From Lachnospiraceae bacterium (GTDB taxonomy: Bacteria > Bacillota_A > Clostridia > Lachnospirales > Lachnospiraceae), in NCBI GenBank assembly GCA_017958245.1, contig JAGDDC010000060.1:1-5070 (forward strand): a DNA stretch of 5,070 nt. Reading direction: 5' to 3'. The notes beneath the pieces are model-generated. The model was not told the origin of the DNA, did no database searches, and worked only from the letters and a program-made list of their open reading frames with translations. Position numbers and translations under genes: made by a program. Below are positions 1 to 5,015 of this stretch, in pieces; position 1 is the first letter of the stretch, and each line of letters opens with the position of its first letter.

Positions 1-15
1 CCGGATAAACCCGGT

Positions 16-51
16 AAAAAAGGCAGGCCGTCATTTTAGACGGCCTGCCTT
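16..51 (-). terminator. Intrinsic terminator of the deacetylase gene
   Basis: A perfect 13-base-pair stem (20-32 with 39-51) closes a 6-base loop at 33-38. Read on the minus strand it ends in a run of six T (21 to 16), the last two overlapping the foot of the stem. It lies 42 bases after the deacetylase stop codon and 11 bases after the stop of an alternative tail frame at 63-65. On the plus strand the downstream sequence is only weakly T-rich, so the main direction is leftward. Confidence 0.9.
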
Positions 52-93
52 AATTATGTTCATTATCGTTTTGCTTTAATCCACGCCTCAACG

Positions 94-1473
94 TCACGGC
101 GCGTTGTAATATGCCTTGCCTGCTTTCGGGTTGCTGCCGTCCTCAGTCGTGATGAGCTCGGTGACGGTGACGAACTCGATACCCTTGTCGAGCAGCTGAG
201 GGATCGCTCTCTTTGCGCCCTCGACGCTCGTCTTGTGAACGTCGTGCATGAGGATGATGTTGCCGTCCTTTGCACCGCCGAGCAGCTGCTGAACGTTGCG
301 GTCCGCATCGCGGTACTTCCAGTCGAGCGTATCGATGTTCCAGATGATGCAGGGCACATCGAGCACGGAGAGTACGGTGTCGTTCTTCGAACCGTAAGGA
401 GGTCTCATGACGGTGGGGTAGGAACCCGTTGCGTCGTGGATCGCCTTGCGTGTCTTCTCAAGCTCGTTCTTGATGCCGTCTTTCGAAAGCTTTGTGAGCT
501 GAGCGTGAGTGTAGGAGTGGTTGCCCACCTCATGACCTTCCTTGAGCATCCTCTTTACGATCTTGCTGTAGCTCTTGACCTGCTGTCCGATCAGGAAGAA
601 GGTAACTTTCACGGGTTTGTCCTTGAGGAAATCAAGGAGACCTTCGGTGTAGGATCCGGGCCCGTCGTCAAAAGTGAGGGCCACTCTCGCGAGACCTTTT
701 ACGTGGAGTTTGACTGTCTTTTCAATACCAAGCTCGGGGATCGCGGCGCGGATCTTTGTGGAACCCGCGTGAACTCCCTTCACGTTGCCGTCCTTGTCGA
801 CTGTTGCGATGAACTCGTCGTCGCTGCTCCAGTTGATCGTGTAGGCTGCAAGCCCGTCGGCTTTGGCCTTGATCTTTTTGGTCTTTCCGAACTTAACCTC
901 AACGTTCTTGTCGGTGATGGTCAGATCGCCGGGGTTCGTCGTGTAGACTGCAGTCCTTGCAAAGTAACTGAAGACCTTCTTGCCGTTGTCCGTCTTCTTG
1001 AAGTATCTCAGGCTGAAGTAATAAGTTGTGTCAGGCTCGAGGTTTCTGATCTTTACATAGCCCCTGTAGGAACGGAAATGCCTCTTTACGCCGTCGGAGA
1101 GGTCCTTGTTCTTTCCGAACACTACCTCGCACCCTATGCCTTCCGCACCGTTCTCAAGCGGTATGACGATCTTTGTCGCGCTGATCTCCGCCTTGGATCC
1201 GATCATCGGTGTGTCGGGGTGGACGATCCCGTCTTCGTCGCCGCTGTCCGGGTTGCCGACTCTCTCAAGAGCGGAGCCCGCAGGAACGGCCATGTCGTCA
1301 AGATCGATCAGTTCGCCTTCATCCGCAGAGTCCTGTGCAGTCCCTGCGTCCGCATAACGCAGCACTCCGGCATTGCCTGCAGGTGTACCCGAACTCGGAA
1401 AAGCCGTCGGGACCAGAAGAAACAGCATCGCCAGACACAGGATCACTCCGAAACATCTAATAACTCTTTTCAT
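94..1473 (-). CDS. Secreted polysaccharide deacetylase with FN3-like, Big_2 and NodB domains
   Basis: The protein has 459 residues and should remove acetyl (N- or O-linked) groups from a wall or extracellular glycan outside the cell. Residues 1 to about 26 form a signal peptide: basic MKRVIR, a hydrophobic core, then small residues. An acidic low-complexity linker follows to about 88. Residues 90-180 resemble a fibronectin III fold (NLEPDTTYYFSLRYF), and 184-258 are a bacterial Ig-like Big_2 domain (INWSSDDEFIATVDKDG, then VKGVHAGSTKI). Residues 262-445 are the NodB homology domain with all five motifs: TFDDGP (267-272; D269 base, D270 metal), HSYTH (H319 and H323 metal), RPPYG (357-361), DTLDW (381-385) and LMHD with H410. 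It should therefore be an active metal-dependent carbohydrate esterase family 4 enzyme. ATG 1471-1473 is preceded by AGGGAGAG (1478-1485). The exact substrate (peptidoglycan, chitin-like or xylan) cannot be told. The C-terminal end may be frameshifted: another frame continues RDVEAWIKAKR to a stop at 63. Confidence 0.93.
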   Translation of the reverse strand: MKRVIRCFGVILCLAMLFLLVPTAFPSSGTPAGNAGVLRYADAGTAQDSADEGELIDLDDMAVPAGSALERVGNPDSGDEDGIVHPDTPMIGSKAEISATKIVIPLENGAEGIGCEVVFGKNKDLSDGVKRHFRSYRGYVKIRNLEPDTTYYFSLRYFKKTDNGKKVFSYFARTAVYTTNPGDLTITDKNVEVKFGKTKKIKAKADGLAAYTINWSSDDEFIATVDKDGNVKGVHAGSTKIRAAIPELGIEKTVKLHVKGLARVALTFDDGPGSYTEGLLDFLKDKPVKVTFFLIGQQVKSYSKIVKRMLKEGHEVGNHSYTHAQLTKLSKDGIKNELEKTRKAIHDATGSYPTVMRPPYGSKNDTVLSVLDVPCIIWNIDTLDWKYRDADRNVQQLLGGAKDGNIILMHDVHKTSVEGAKRAIPQLLDKGIEFVTVTELITTEDGSNPKAGKAYYNAP

Positions 1474-1526
1474 AACACTCTCCCTAAACTCTTTATATCT
1501 CTTTAGATTTCTTAAAACCGTGGATC

Positions 1527-1568
1527 AAAAAAACTGCTGAGGATGGCCACAGCAGTCGATTTTTTTTT
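1527..1568. terminator. Bidirectional hairpin terminator, or leader attenuator of the deacetylase
   Basis: ACTGCTG (1533-1539) pairs with CAGCAGT (1550-1556) around a 10-base loop that contains TGGCCA. A run of nine T follows on the plus strand (1560-1568), and a run of seven A (1527-1533) gives a T-tract on the minus strand. The likely use is to end leftward transcription from yjfB, 80 bases after its stop codon. It also lies downstream of the candidate promoter at 1590-1618 and upstream of the deacetylase start, so it could act as an attenuator in that gene's leader. Confidence 0.8.
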
Positions 1569-1589
1569 GAAGCGGCTTTCCCCGCTATC

Positions 1590-1618
1590 AGTATATACTC
1601 CGAAACTTGTTAAGTAAA
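1590..1618 (-). promoter_or_regulatory. Candidate vegetative promoter for the deacetylase
   Basis: On the minus strand, TTTACT (1613-1618; 4 of 6 matches to TTGACA) is followed by exactly 17 bases and TATACT (1590-1595; 5 of 6 matches to TATAAT). Transcription would start near 1583 and give a leader of about 110 bases that includes the hairpin at 1533-1556. The -10 lies in the 10-base palindrome AGTATATACT (1590-1599). The site is in the 162-base gap between yjfB and the deacetylase gene. It is a match by eye, not a mapped start. Confidence 0.5.
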
Positions 1619-1635
1619 GAGAAAAATGAGCGCGA

Positions 1636-1812
1636 TCAAACTTTGATGTCCACGTGGGAACCGACGTTAGGGTTCACCGACATCTCCATCATCTTCGTGA
1701 GCTGTTCGCCGCTCTGCTTGAAATTGTCGAGTGTCTTCTTAAGGATCGCAGTACTCGCCTGATCGGCAACTTTGACCTGAGCCATGTCCATAGAGAGCTG
1801 TTGAATATCCAT
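1636..1812 (-). CDS. yjfB: YjfB-family putative motility protein
   Basis: This is a 58-residue soluble protein, MDIQQLSMDMAQ to the C-terminal SHVDIKV. The pattern of an initial MDI, an A-Q-V-x-x-A-D-Q-A-S segment, a predicted helix ILKKTLDNFKQSGEQLTKMME and a closing NPNVGSHVDIKV matches the small YjfB family (putative motility protein) as I know it. In Bacillus subtilis this family is linked to the flagellar regulon, but its biochemical role is unknown. I chose ATG 1810-1812 because GGAGG (1818-1822) sits 5 bases upstream. A TTG start at 1822-1824 would add MEVV but would overlap that Shine-Dalgarno site. There is no signal peptide or membrane segment. The gene is alone and divergent from the dehydrogenase gene; no flagellar gene is visible in the window. 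The stop is TGA 1636-1638. Confidence 0.85.
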   Translation of the reverse strand: MDIQQLSMDMAQVKVADQASTAILKKTLDNFKQSGEQLTKMMEMSVNPNVGSHVDIKV

Positions 1813-1851
1813 AACTACCTCCAAACCGCTTCTTTACTGATGTTAAATAAG

Positions 1852-1880
1852 ATTATAATACCGCAGCCCGCCAAAGTCAA
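1852..1880 (-). promoter_or_regulatory. Strong vegetative promoter of yjfB
   Basis: Minus-strand TTGACT (1875-1880; 5 of 6 matches), a 17-base spacer and a perfect TATAAT (1852-1857). Transcription would start near 1845, leaving a 5' leader of about 33 bases before the yjfB ATG. The match is to the housekeeping sigma factor rather than to the flagellar sigma-28/SigD consensus. Confidence 0.85.
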
Positions 1881-2042
1881 TAGGTATATCGTATTACAGA
1901 AGGAAGCAACACATTTGCACAGAAACAGGGAATATATCCACGAAACGAAAAGCACGCGAACAAAAGTCCTCACAAAAGAGCATGAGCAAGGGCTGACCAT
2001 GTCCGGTACATCGCGGAAAAACTGTTCACGACGCCCGATCCA

Positions 2043-2051
2043 TGCTATAAT
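2043..2051 (+). promoter_or_regulatory. Extended -10 promoter of the hydroxyacid dehydrogenase gene
   Basis: TGC followed by TATAAT (2046-2051) is a perfect extended -10 element. No good -35 is present: at 17 bases upstream the hexamer is TGTTCA (2023-2028; 3 of 6 matches), and TTCACG (2025-2030; 4 of 6) has too short a spacer of 15. An extended -10 is known to make up for a weak -35. Transcription would start near 2058, about 48 bases before the ATG. CCCGA (2034-2038) and TCGGG (2057-2061) form an inverted repeat around the -10. Confidence 0.65.
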
Positions 2052-2105
2052 AGGCTTCGGGATAATCGGAAAAGAGTCCTTCAAAAAGAGGGAGAGGAGT
2101 ACTTT

Positions 2106-3062
2106 ATGAAGATAGTTGTCATGGAAGCAGATACACTTGGGAAGGATGTTGACCTGTCGATCTTTGAGAAGTTCGGCGAGCTGACGGTCTATCCCGCATC
2201 GGACCTGAAGGAGAACGCGGGGCGCATAAAGGACGCGGACATCATCATAGCGAACAAGATCCGAATGGACGCTGAGCTCCTTGACGGTGCAAATGACCTG
2301 AAGCTCATTTGCCTCACGGCCACCGGGACCAACGTGGTCGATTTTGACTATACAAACGGTCGCGGCATCACGGTGACCAACGTGAAGGGGTATTCCACCA
2401 TGTCGGTCGCGCAGCACACATTTGCGCTGCTCTTTTACGTGTACGAGAAGCTCCGCTACTATGATGACTTCGTAAAGTCGGGCGGATATGCAAAGAACGA
2501 TGTCTTCAGCCATTTTACAAAGGAGTTCCATGAGCTTGCGGGCAAGACATGGGGGATCATCGGGCTTGGAGACATAGGGCGCAAGGTGGCGGAGATCGCC
2601 GCAAGCTTTGGCTGCAAGGTGGTGTACTATTCGACCTCCGGGAAGAACGACAACCCCGTCTACGAGAGGAGGACGCTAGAGGAGGTTCTTTCGGCCTCAG
2701 ACATAGTTTCTGTGCACGCGCCCCTAAATGATGCCACAAGGTCTCTCGTGGGGAGGGAACAGTTTGCTCTCATGAAGCCTTCCGCAGTCTTTCTGAACCT
2801 TGGCAGAGGCCCGATAGTCGATGAGGAAGCGCTGGCTGACGCCCTGCTTGAGGGGCAGATCGCCGCTGCCGGACTCGATGTTCTCTGCGTAGAACCGATG
2901 AGCCCCGACAACCCGCTCTTAAAAGTAAAGGACAGCGACAGGCTCATCATCACTCCCCACATCGCCTGGGCCACGGTCGAGGCAAGGCGCAGGTGCGCGC
3001 AGGAGGTCGCGGAAAACATAGAGGCCTTTCTTGAGGGAAGAGAGCGCAATGTCGTGAGGTAG
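2106..3062 (+). CDS. D-2-hydroxyacid dehydrogenase, glycerate dehydrogenase/hydroxypyruvate reductase-like
   Basis: This is a 318-residue cytoplasmic oxidoreductase of the D-isomer-specific 2-hydroxyacid dehydrogenase family, which interconverts 2-keto acids and D-2-hydroxyacids with NAD(P)H. The length is typical. The catalytic domain is split around the nucleotide-binding domain (about 100-285). The Rossmann motif is WGIIGLGDIG (149-158). The catalytic set is complete: R234 in NLGRGPIVDE, E263 in CVEP and H285 in TPHIAWAT. The TPHIAWAT form is, as I recall, usual for glycerate dehydrogenase/hydroxypyruvate reductase-like members rather than PHIGSAT-type SerA. There is no ACT domain, so it is not full-length phosphoglycerate dehydrogenase. 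After the second strand the residues are VVYYSTSGKN (172-181), without the usual acidic NAD-selecting residue. Start ATG 2106 has AGGAG (2095-2099) 6 bases upstream. It appears monocistronic: tgt has its own promoter 139 bases on. The real substrate cannot be read from the sequence. Confidence 0.9.
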   Translation: MKIVVMEADTLGKDVDLSIFEKFGELTVYPASDLKENAGRIKDADIIIANKIRMDAELLDGANDLKLICLTATGTNVVDFDYTNGRGITVTNVKGYSTMSVAQHTFALLFYVYEKLRYYDDFVKSGGYAKNDVFSHFTKEFHELAGKTWGIIGLGDIGRKVAEIAASFGCKVVYYSTSGKNDNPVYERRTLEEVLSASDIVSVHAPLNDATRSLVGREQFALMKPSAVFLNLGRGPIVDEEALADALLEGQIAAAGLDVLCVEPMSPDNPLLKVKDSDRLIITPHIAWATVEARRRCAQEVAENIEAFLEGRERNVVR

Positions 3063-3129
3063 GATTTGTCTGCCGGCATTTGCACAGAGGAAGCTCAGTG
3101 TTTTAAATCTAATAATTTGATAAAATGTG

Positions 3130-3158
3130 TTGAAAATTGGGGCGCTCCTATGTATACT
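3130..3158 (+). promoter_or_regulatory. Promoter of the tgt-yajC operon
   Basis: TTGAAA (3130-3135; 5 of 6 matches), exactly 17 bases, then TATACT (3153-3158; 5 of 6). Transcription would start near 3165, giving a leader of about 37 bases. That is too short to hold a preQ1 riboswitch, and no such fold is visible. No intrinsic terminator is apparent between the dehydrogenase stop and this promoter, so some read-through into tgt is possible. Confidence 0.8.
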
Positions 3159-3201
3159 GTTAGAAGTGTGCTTTAGGTCAGCGTTTTAAGCGAGGTAAGA
3201 T

Positions 3202-4344
3202 ATGTGTGCCACTTACAGACTGATATGCAGGGAGGGGAGAGCCAAGCGCGGTGAGTTTACCACCGTTCACGGCGTCATCCAGACTCCTGTTTTCATGAAT
3301 GTCGGGACGGTCGGAGCCATCAAGGGTGCCGTGTCCACGGAGGATCTCCACGAGATCGGCACGCAGGTCGAGCTGTCAAATACCTATCATTTGCACGTAA
3401 GACCCGGGGACGAGGTCGTAAAGAAGCTTGGCGGACTCCACAAGTTCATGAACTGGGACAGGCCGATACTCACCGATTCGGGCGGGTTTCAGGTTTTTTC
3501 TCTGGCGGAGCTCAGGTCCATCAGGGAGGAGGGTGTGTATTTCCACTCCCACGTCGACGGACGCAAGATCTTCATGGGCCCCGAGGAGAGCATGCAGATA
3601 CAGTCGAACCTTGCTTCGACCATAGCTATGGCATTTGACGAGTGCGCGCCCTATCCTTCGAGCTACGAGTACATGAAGAACTCGGTGGACCGGACCACAA
3701 GGTGGCTGGTCAGGTGCAAGGAGAAGATGCGTCAGCTCAACAGCCTTGAGGACACGATCAACAAGGACCAGCTCCTGTTTGGCATCAACCAGGGCGGGAC
3801 TTACGAAGACATAAGGATCGAACACGCAAAGACCATCTCAGAGCTTGAGCTCGACGGTTACGCGGTGGGAGGACTTGCAGTGGGAGAGACTCACGAGCAG
3901 ATGTACCACATACTCGATGAAGTGGTCCCTCACCTTCCGCTCGAGAAGCCGACTTATCTGATGGGCGTCGGAACTCCCGCAAACATACTTGAGGGAGTGG
4001 AGCGTGGGATCGATTTCTTTGACTGTGTCTATCCCGCGAGGAACGGAAGACACGGACATGCCTATACCAACCACGGCAAGATGAACCTCTTGAACGCCAG
4101 GTACGAGCTCGACGACAGACCCATAGAAGAGGGATGCGCCTGCCCGACCTGTAGAAGGCATACGAGGGCGTACATCAGACATCTCCTGAAGGCGAAAGAG
4201 ATGCTGGGACTCAGGCTTGTCGTGACGCACAACCTTTATTTCTACAACAAGATGATGGAAGAGATAAGGGATGCGCTTGAAAAAGGAAACTTTGCGGCCT
4301 ACAAGAAGCAAAAGCTCGCAGGTATGGCCGAAGGGGAAGAATGA
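3202..4344 (+). CDS. tgt: tRNA-guanine transglycosylase (queuine tRNA-ribosyltransferase)
   Basis: This 380-residue cytoplasmic enzyme exchanges guanine-34 in the anticodon of tRNA-Asp, -Asn, -His and -Tyr for preQ1 or queuine, in the queuosine pathway. The length is normal for a bacterial Tgt. Visible motifs are TDSGGFQVFSL with the general acid/base D92, the base-binding DEC (146-148), GLAVGE (224-229), and the nucleophile D274 in FDFDC-like context (DFFDCVYPARNGRHG, 271-285). The structural zinc site is complete: C312, C314, C317 and H343 (C-x-C-x2-C-x25-H). C148 and V227 correspond to pocket residues (Cys158 and Val233 in Zymomonas) typical of preQ1-using bacterial enzymes, but some clostridial Tgts salvage queuine, so the in vivo base is uncertain. 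ATG 3202 is preceded by GAGG (3192-3195). yajC starts 32 bases after the stop, a common bacterial pairing. Confidence 0.97.
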   Translation: MCATYRLICREGRAKRGEFTTVHGVIQTPVFMNVGTVGAIKGAVSTEDLHEIGTQVELSNTYHLHVRPGDEVVKKLGGLHKFMNWDRPILTDSGGFQVFSLAELRSIREEGVYFHSHVDGRKIFMGPEESMQIQSNLASTIAMAFDECAPYPSSYEYMKNSVDRTTRWLVRCKEKMRQLNSLEDTINKDQLLFGINQGGTYEDIRIEHAKTISELELDGYAVGGLAVGETHEQMYHILDEVVPHLPLEKPTYLMGVGTPANILEGVERGIDFFDCVYPARNGRHGHAYTNHGKMNLLNARYELDDRPIEEGCACPTCRRHTRAYIRHLLKAKEMLGLRLVVTHNLYFYNKMMEEIRDALEKGNFAAYKKQKLAGMAEGEE

Positions 4345-4376
4345 AAAAGAAGTAAAGAACACTAAGGAGGAGTATC

Positions 4377-4781
4377 ATGTTATCATTTTTGTCAGGAACT
4401 GCAGCACAGGGAGCAGGCGGAGGAGCGGGCGGATCTTCGATCCTTATCCTTGTCGGATATATCGTAGTCATCGGCGGATTGTTCTACTTTATGGCTATCC
4501 GTCCCCAGAAGAAGCAGCAGAAGGCTCTCGACGCGCTCGTATCTTCACTTGAGATCGGAGACAGCGTTCTCACCACAAGCGGTTTCTACGGAGTTGTGAT
4601 CGACGTCATGGACGAGGTCATCGTCGTTGTATTCGGAAACAACAAGAACTGCCGTATCCCCATGAAGAAGTCGGCGGTCACAGAGGTAGAGAAGCCTGCG
4701 GGAAGCCAGCCTGCGGCAGCTGCAACACCCGAGGTGCCCGAGAAGAAGTCGATCTTCAAGAGAAAGAAGAAAGAGGACTGA
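4377..4781 (+). CDS. yajC: Preprotein translocase accessory subunit YajC
   Basis: This is a 134-residue single-pass membrane protein that associates with SecDF and the SecYEG translocon. A short glycine/alanine-rich N-terminus (10-20) leads into one transmembrane segment, about 21-40 (SILILVGYIVVIGGLFYFMA). The family signature IRPQKKQQKA (41-50) follows, then a small beta-rich cytosolic domain with GDSVLTTSGFYGVV (61-74) and the NCRIPMKKSAVTEVEK region (91-106). The tail from 107 is an alanine/proline linker and a very basic end (KSIFKRKKKED), making it somewhat longer than the compact family core. ATG 4377 has an ideal AAGGAGG (4364-4370) 6 bases upstream. It is probably co-transcribed with tgt. 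secD and secF do not follow directly. No clear terminator lies between its stop and the tRNA promoter, so its message may run on to the terminator at 4958-4981. Confidence 0.95.
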   Translation: MLSFLSGTAAQGAGGGAGGSSILILVGYIVVIGGLFYFMAIRPQKKQQKALDALVSSLEIGDSVLTTSGFYGVVIDVMDEVIVVVFGNNKNCRIPMKKSAVTEVEKPAGSQPAAAATPEVPEKKSIFKRKKKED

Positions 4782-4811
4782 GAAGGTCCCGTGGGTATTG
4801 TCGGTTTTGTA

Positions 4812-4840
4812 TTGACAAATCCGTCAAATGAGTGTAAGAT
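4812..4840 (+). promoter_or_regulatory. Promoter of the tRNA-Trp gene
   Basis: A perfect TTGACA (4812-4817), a 17-base spacer and TAAGAT (4835-4840; 4 of 6 matches to TATAAT). Transcription would start near 4847, giving a 5' leader of about 33 bases to be removed by RNase P. The leader holds a small hairpin, GGTC-CGAA-GACC (4862-4873). The -35 lies in a short inverted repeat, TTGAC (4812-4816) with GTCAA (4823-4827), which may be chance. Confidence 0.78.
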
Positions 4841-4879
4841 AATCAAGCGTGGTTTTCGGCAGGTCCGAAGACCGCATCT

Positions 4880-4952
4880 AGGGGTATAGTTCAGCTGGTA
4901 GAATAACGGTCTCCAAAACCGCAGGTCGTGGGTTCGAATCCTACTGCCCCTG
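4880..4952 (+). tRNA. tRNA-Trp (anticodon CCA)
   Basis: A full 73-base cloverleaf. Acceptor AGGGGTA (4880-4886) pairs with TGCCCCT (4945-4951), with one T-G wobble and discriminator G at 4952, as expected for bacterial tRNA-Trp. The D stem is GTTC (4889-4892) with GAAT (4901-4904), enclosing AGCTGGTA. The anticodon loop CTCCAAA (4911-4917) has CCA at 4913-4915, which reads UGG. The T arm is GTGGG-TTCGAAT-CCTAC (4928-4944). The terminal CCA is not encoded (TAG follows), so it must be added by CCA-adding enzyme. The outermost anticodon-stem pair, A4906 with C4922, is a mismatch. Confidence 0.97.
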
Positions 4953-4957
4953 TAGAG

Positions 4958-4981
4958 AGGACATCCATCGGATGTCCTTTT
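4958..4981 (+). terminator. Intrinsic terminator after tRNA-Trp
   Basis: AGGACATCC (4958-4966) pairs perfectly over 9 bases with GGATGTCCT (4970-4978) around an ATC loop. A short T-tract starts at the end of the stem (4978-4981) and continues as GTATTAT. It ends the tRNA transcript six bases after the mature 3' end and may also end the tgt-yajC transcript. Confidence 0.88.
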
Positions 4982-4986
4982 GTATT

Positions 4987-5000
4987 ATATGAAGTCATAT
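4987..5000. repeat. Short inverted repeat before the rmlD-like gene
   Basis: ATATGA (4987-4992) and TCATAT (4995-5000) form a perfect inverted repeat around AG, between the tRNA terminator and the next Shine-Dalgarno site. ATATGAAG also recurs at the start codon (5014-5021). It could be a small operator or chance in AT-rich DNA; no good -35/-10 pair with proper spacing was seen around it. Confidence 0.35.
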
Positions 5001-5015
5001 GATCGAGGAGCACAT

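Noticed and set aside
235..1506. Long plus-strand open frame (423 codons) opposite the deacetylase
   Set aside because: It is the antisense shadow of a gene with complete NodB motifs; its translation shows no recognisable domain and there is no ribosome site at its start.
1500..1528. Second promoter-like pair for the deacetylase (TTGATC, 17 bases, TAAAGA)
   Set aside because: The -10 matches only 3 of 6 positions and the -35 sits in the terminator T-tract; kept only as a weak alternative to 1590-1618.
1822..1824. TTG as start of yjfB (adds MEVV)
   Set aside because: The codon overlaps the GGAGG site that serves the ATG at 1810-1812, and family members begin with the MDI sequence.
1932..1942. 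DnaA-box-like ATATCCACG
   Set aside because: It has two mismatches to TTATCCACA, is a single copy, and there is no dnaA, dnaN or AT-rich unwinding region nearby.
1815..2531. Minus-strand open frame of 238 codons overlapping the yjfB promoter and the start of the dehydrogenase
   Set aside because: Its cysteine-rich translation lacks domain features, and it overlaps a well-supported plus-strand gene and two promoters.
3165..3201. preQ1 riboswitch in the tgt leader
   Set aside because: The leader is only about 37 bases and shows neither the C-rich pseudoknot partner nor the A-rich tail; tgt itself is not commonly under this riboswitch.
4782..4811. Terminator directly after yajC
   Set aside because: Only a 3-bp CCC-GT-GGG fold followed by mixed sequence is present; too weak to call.
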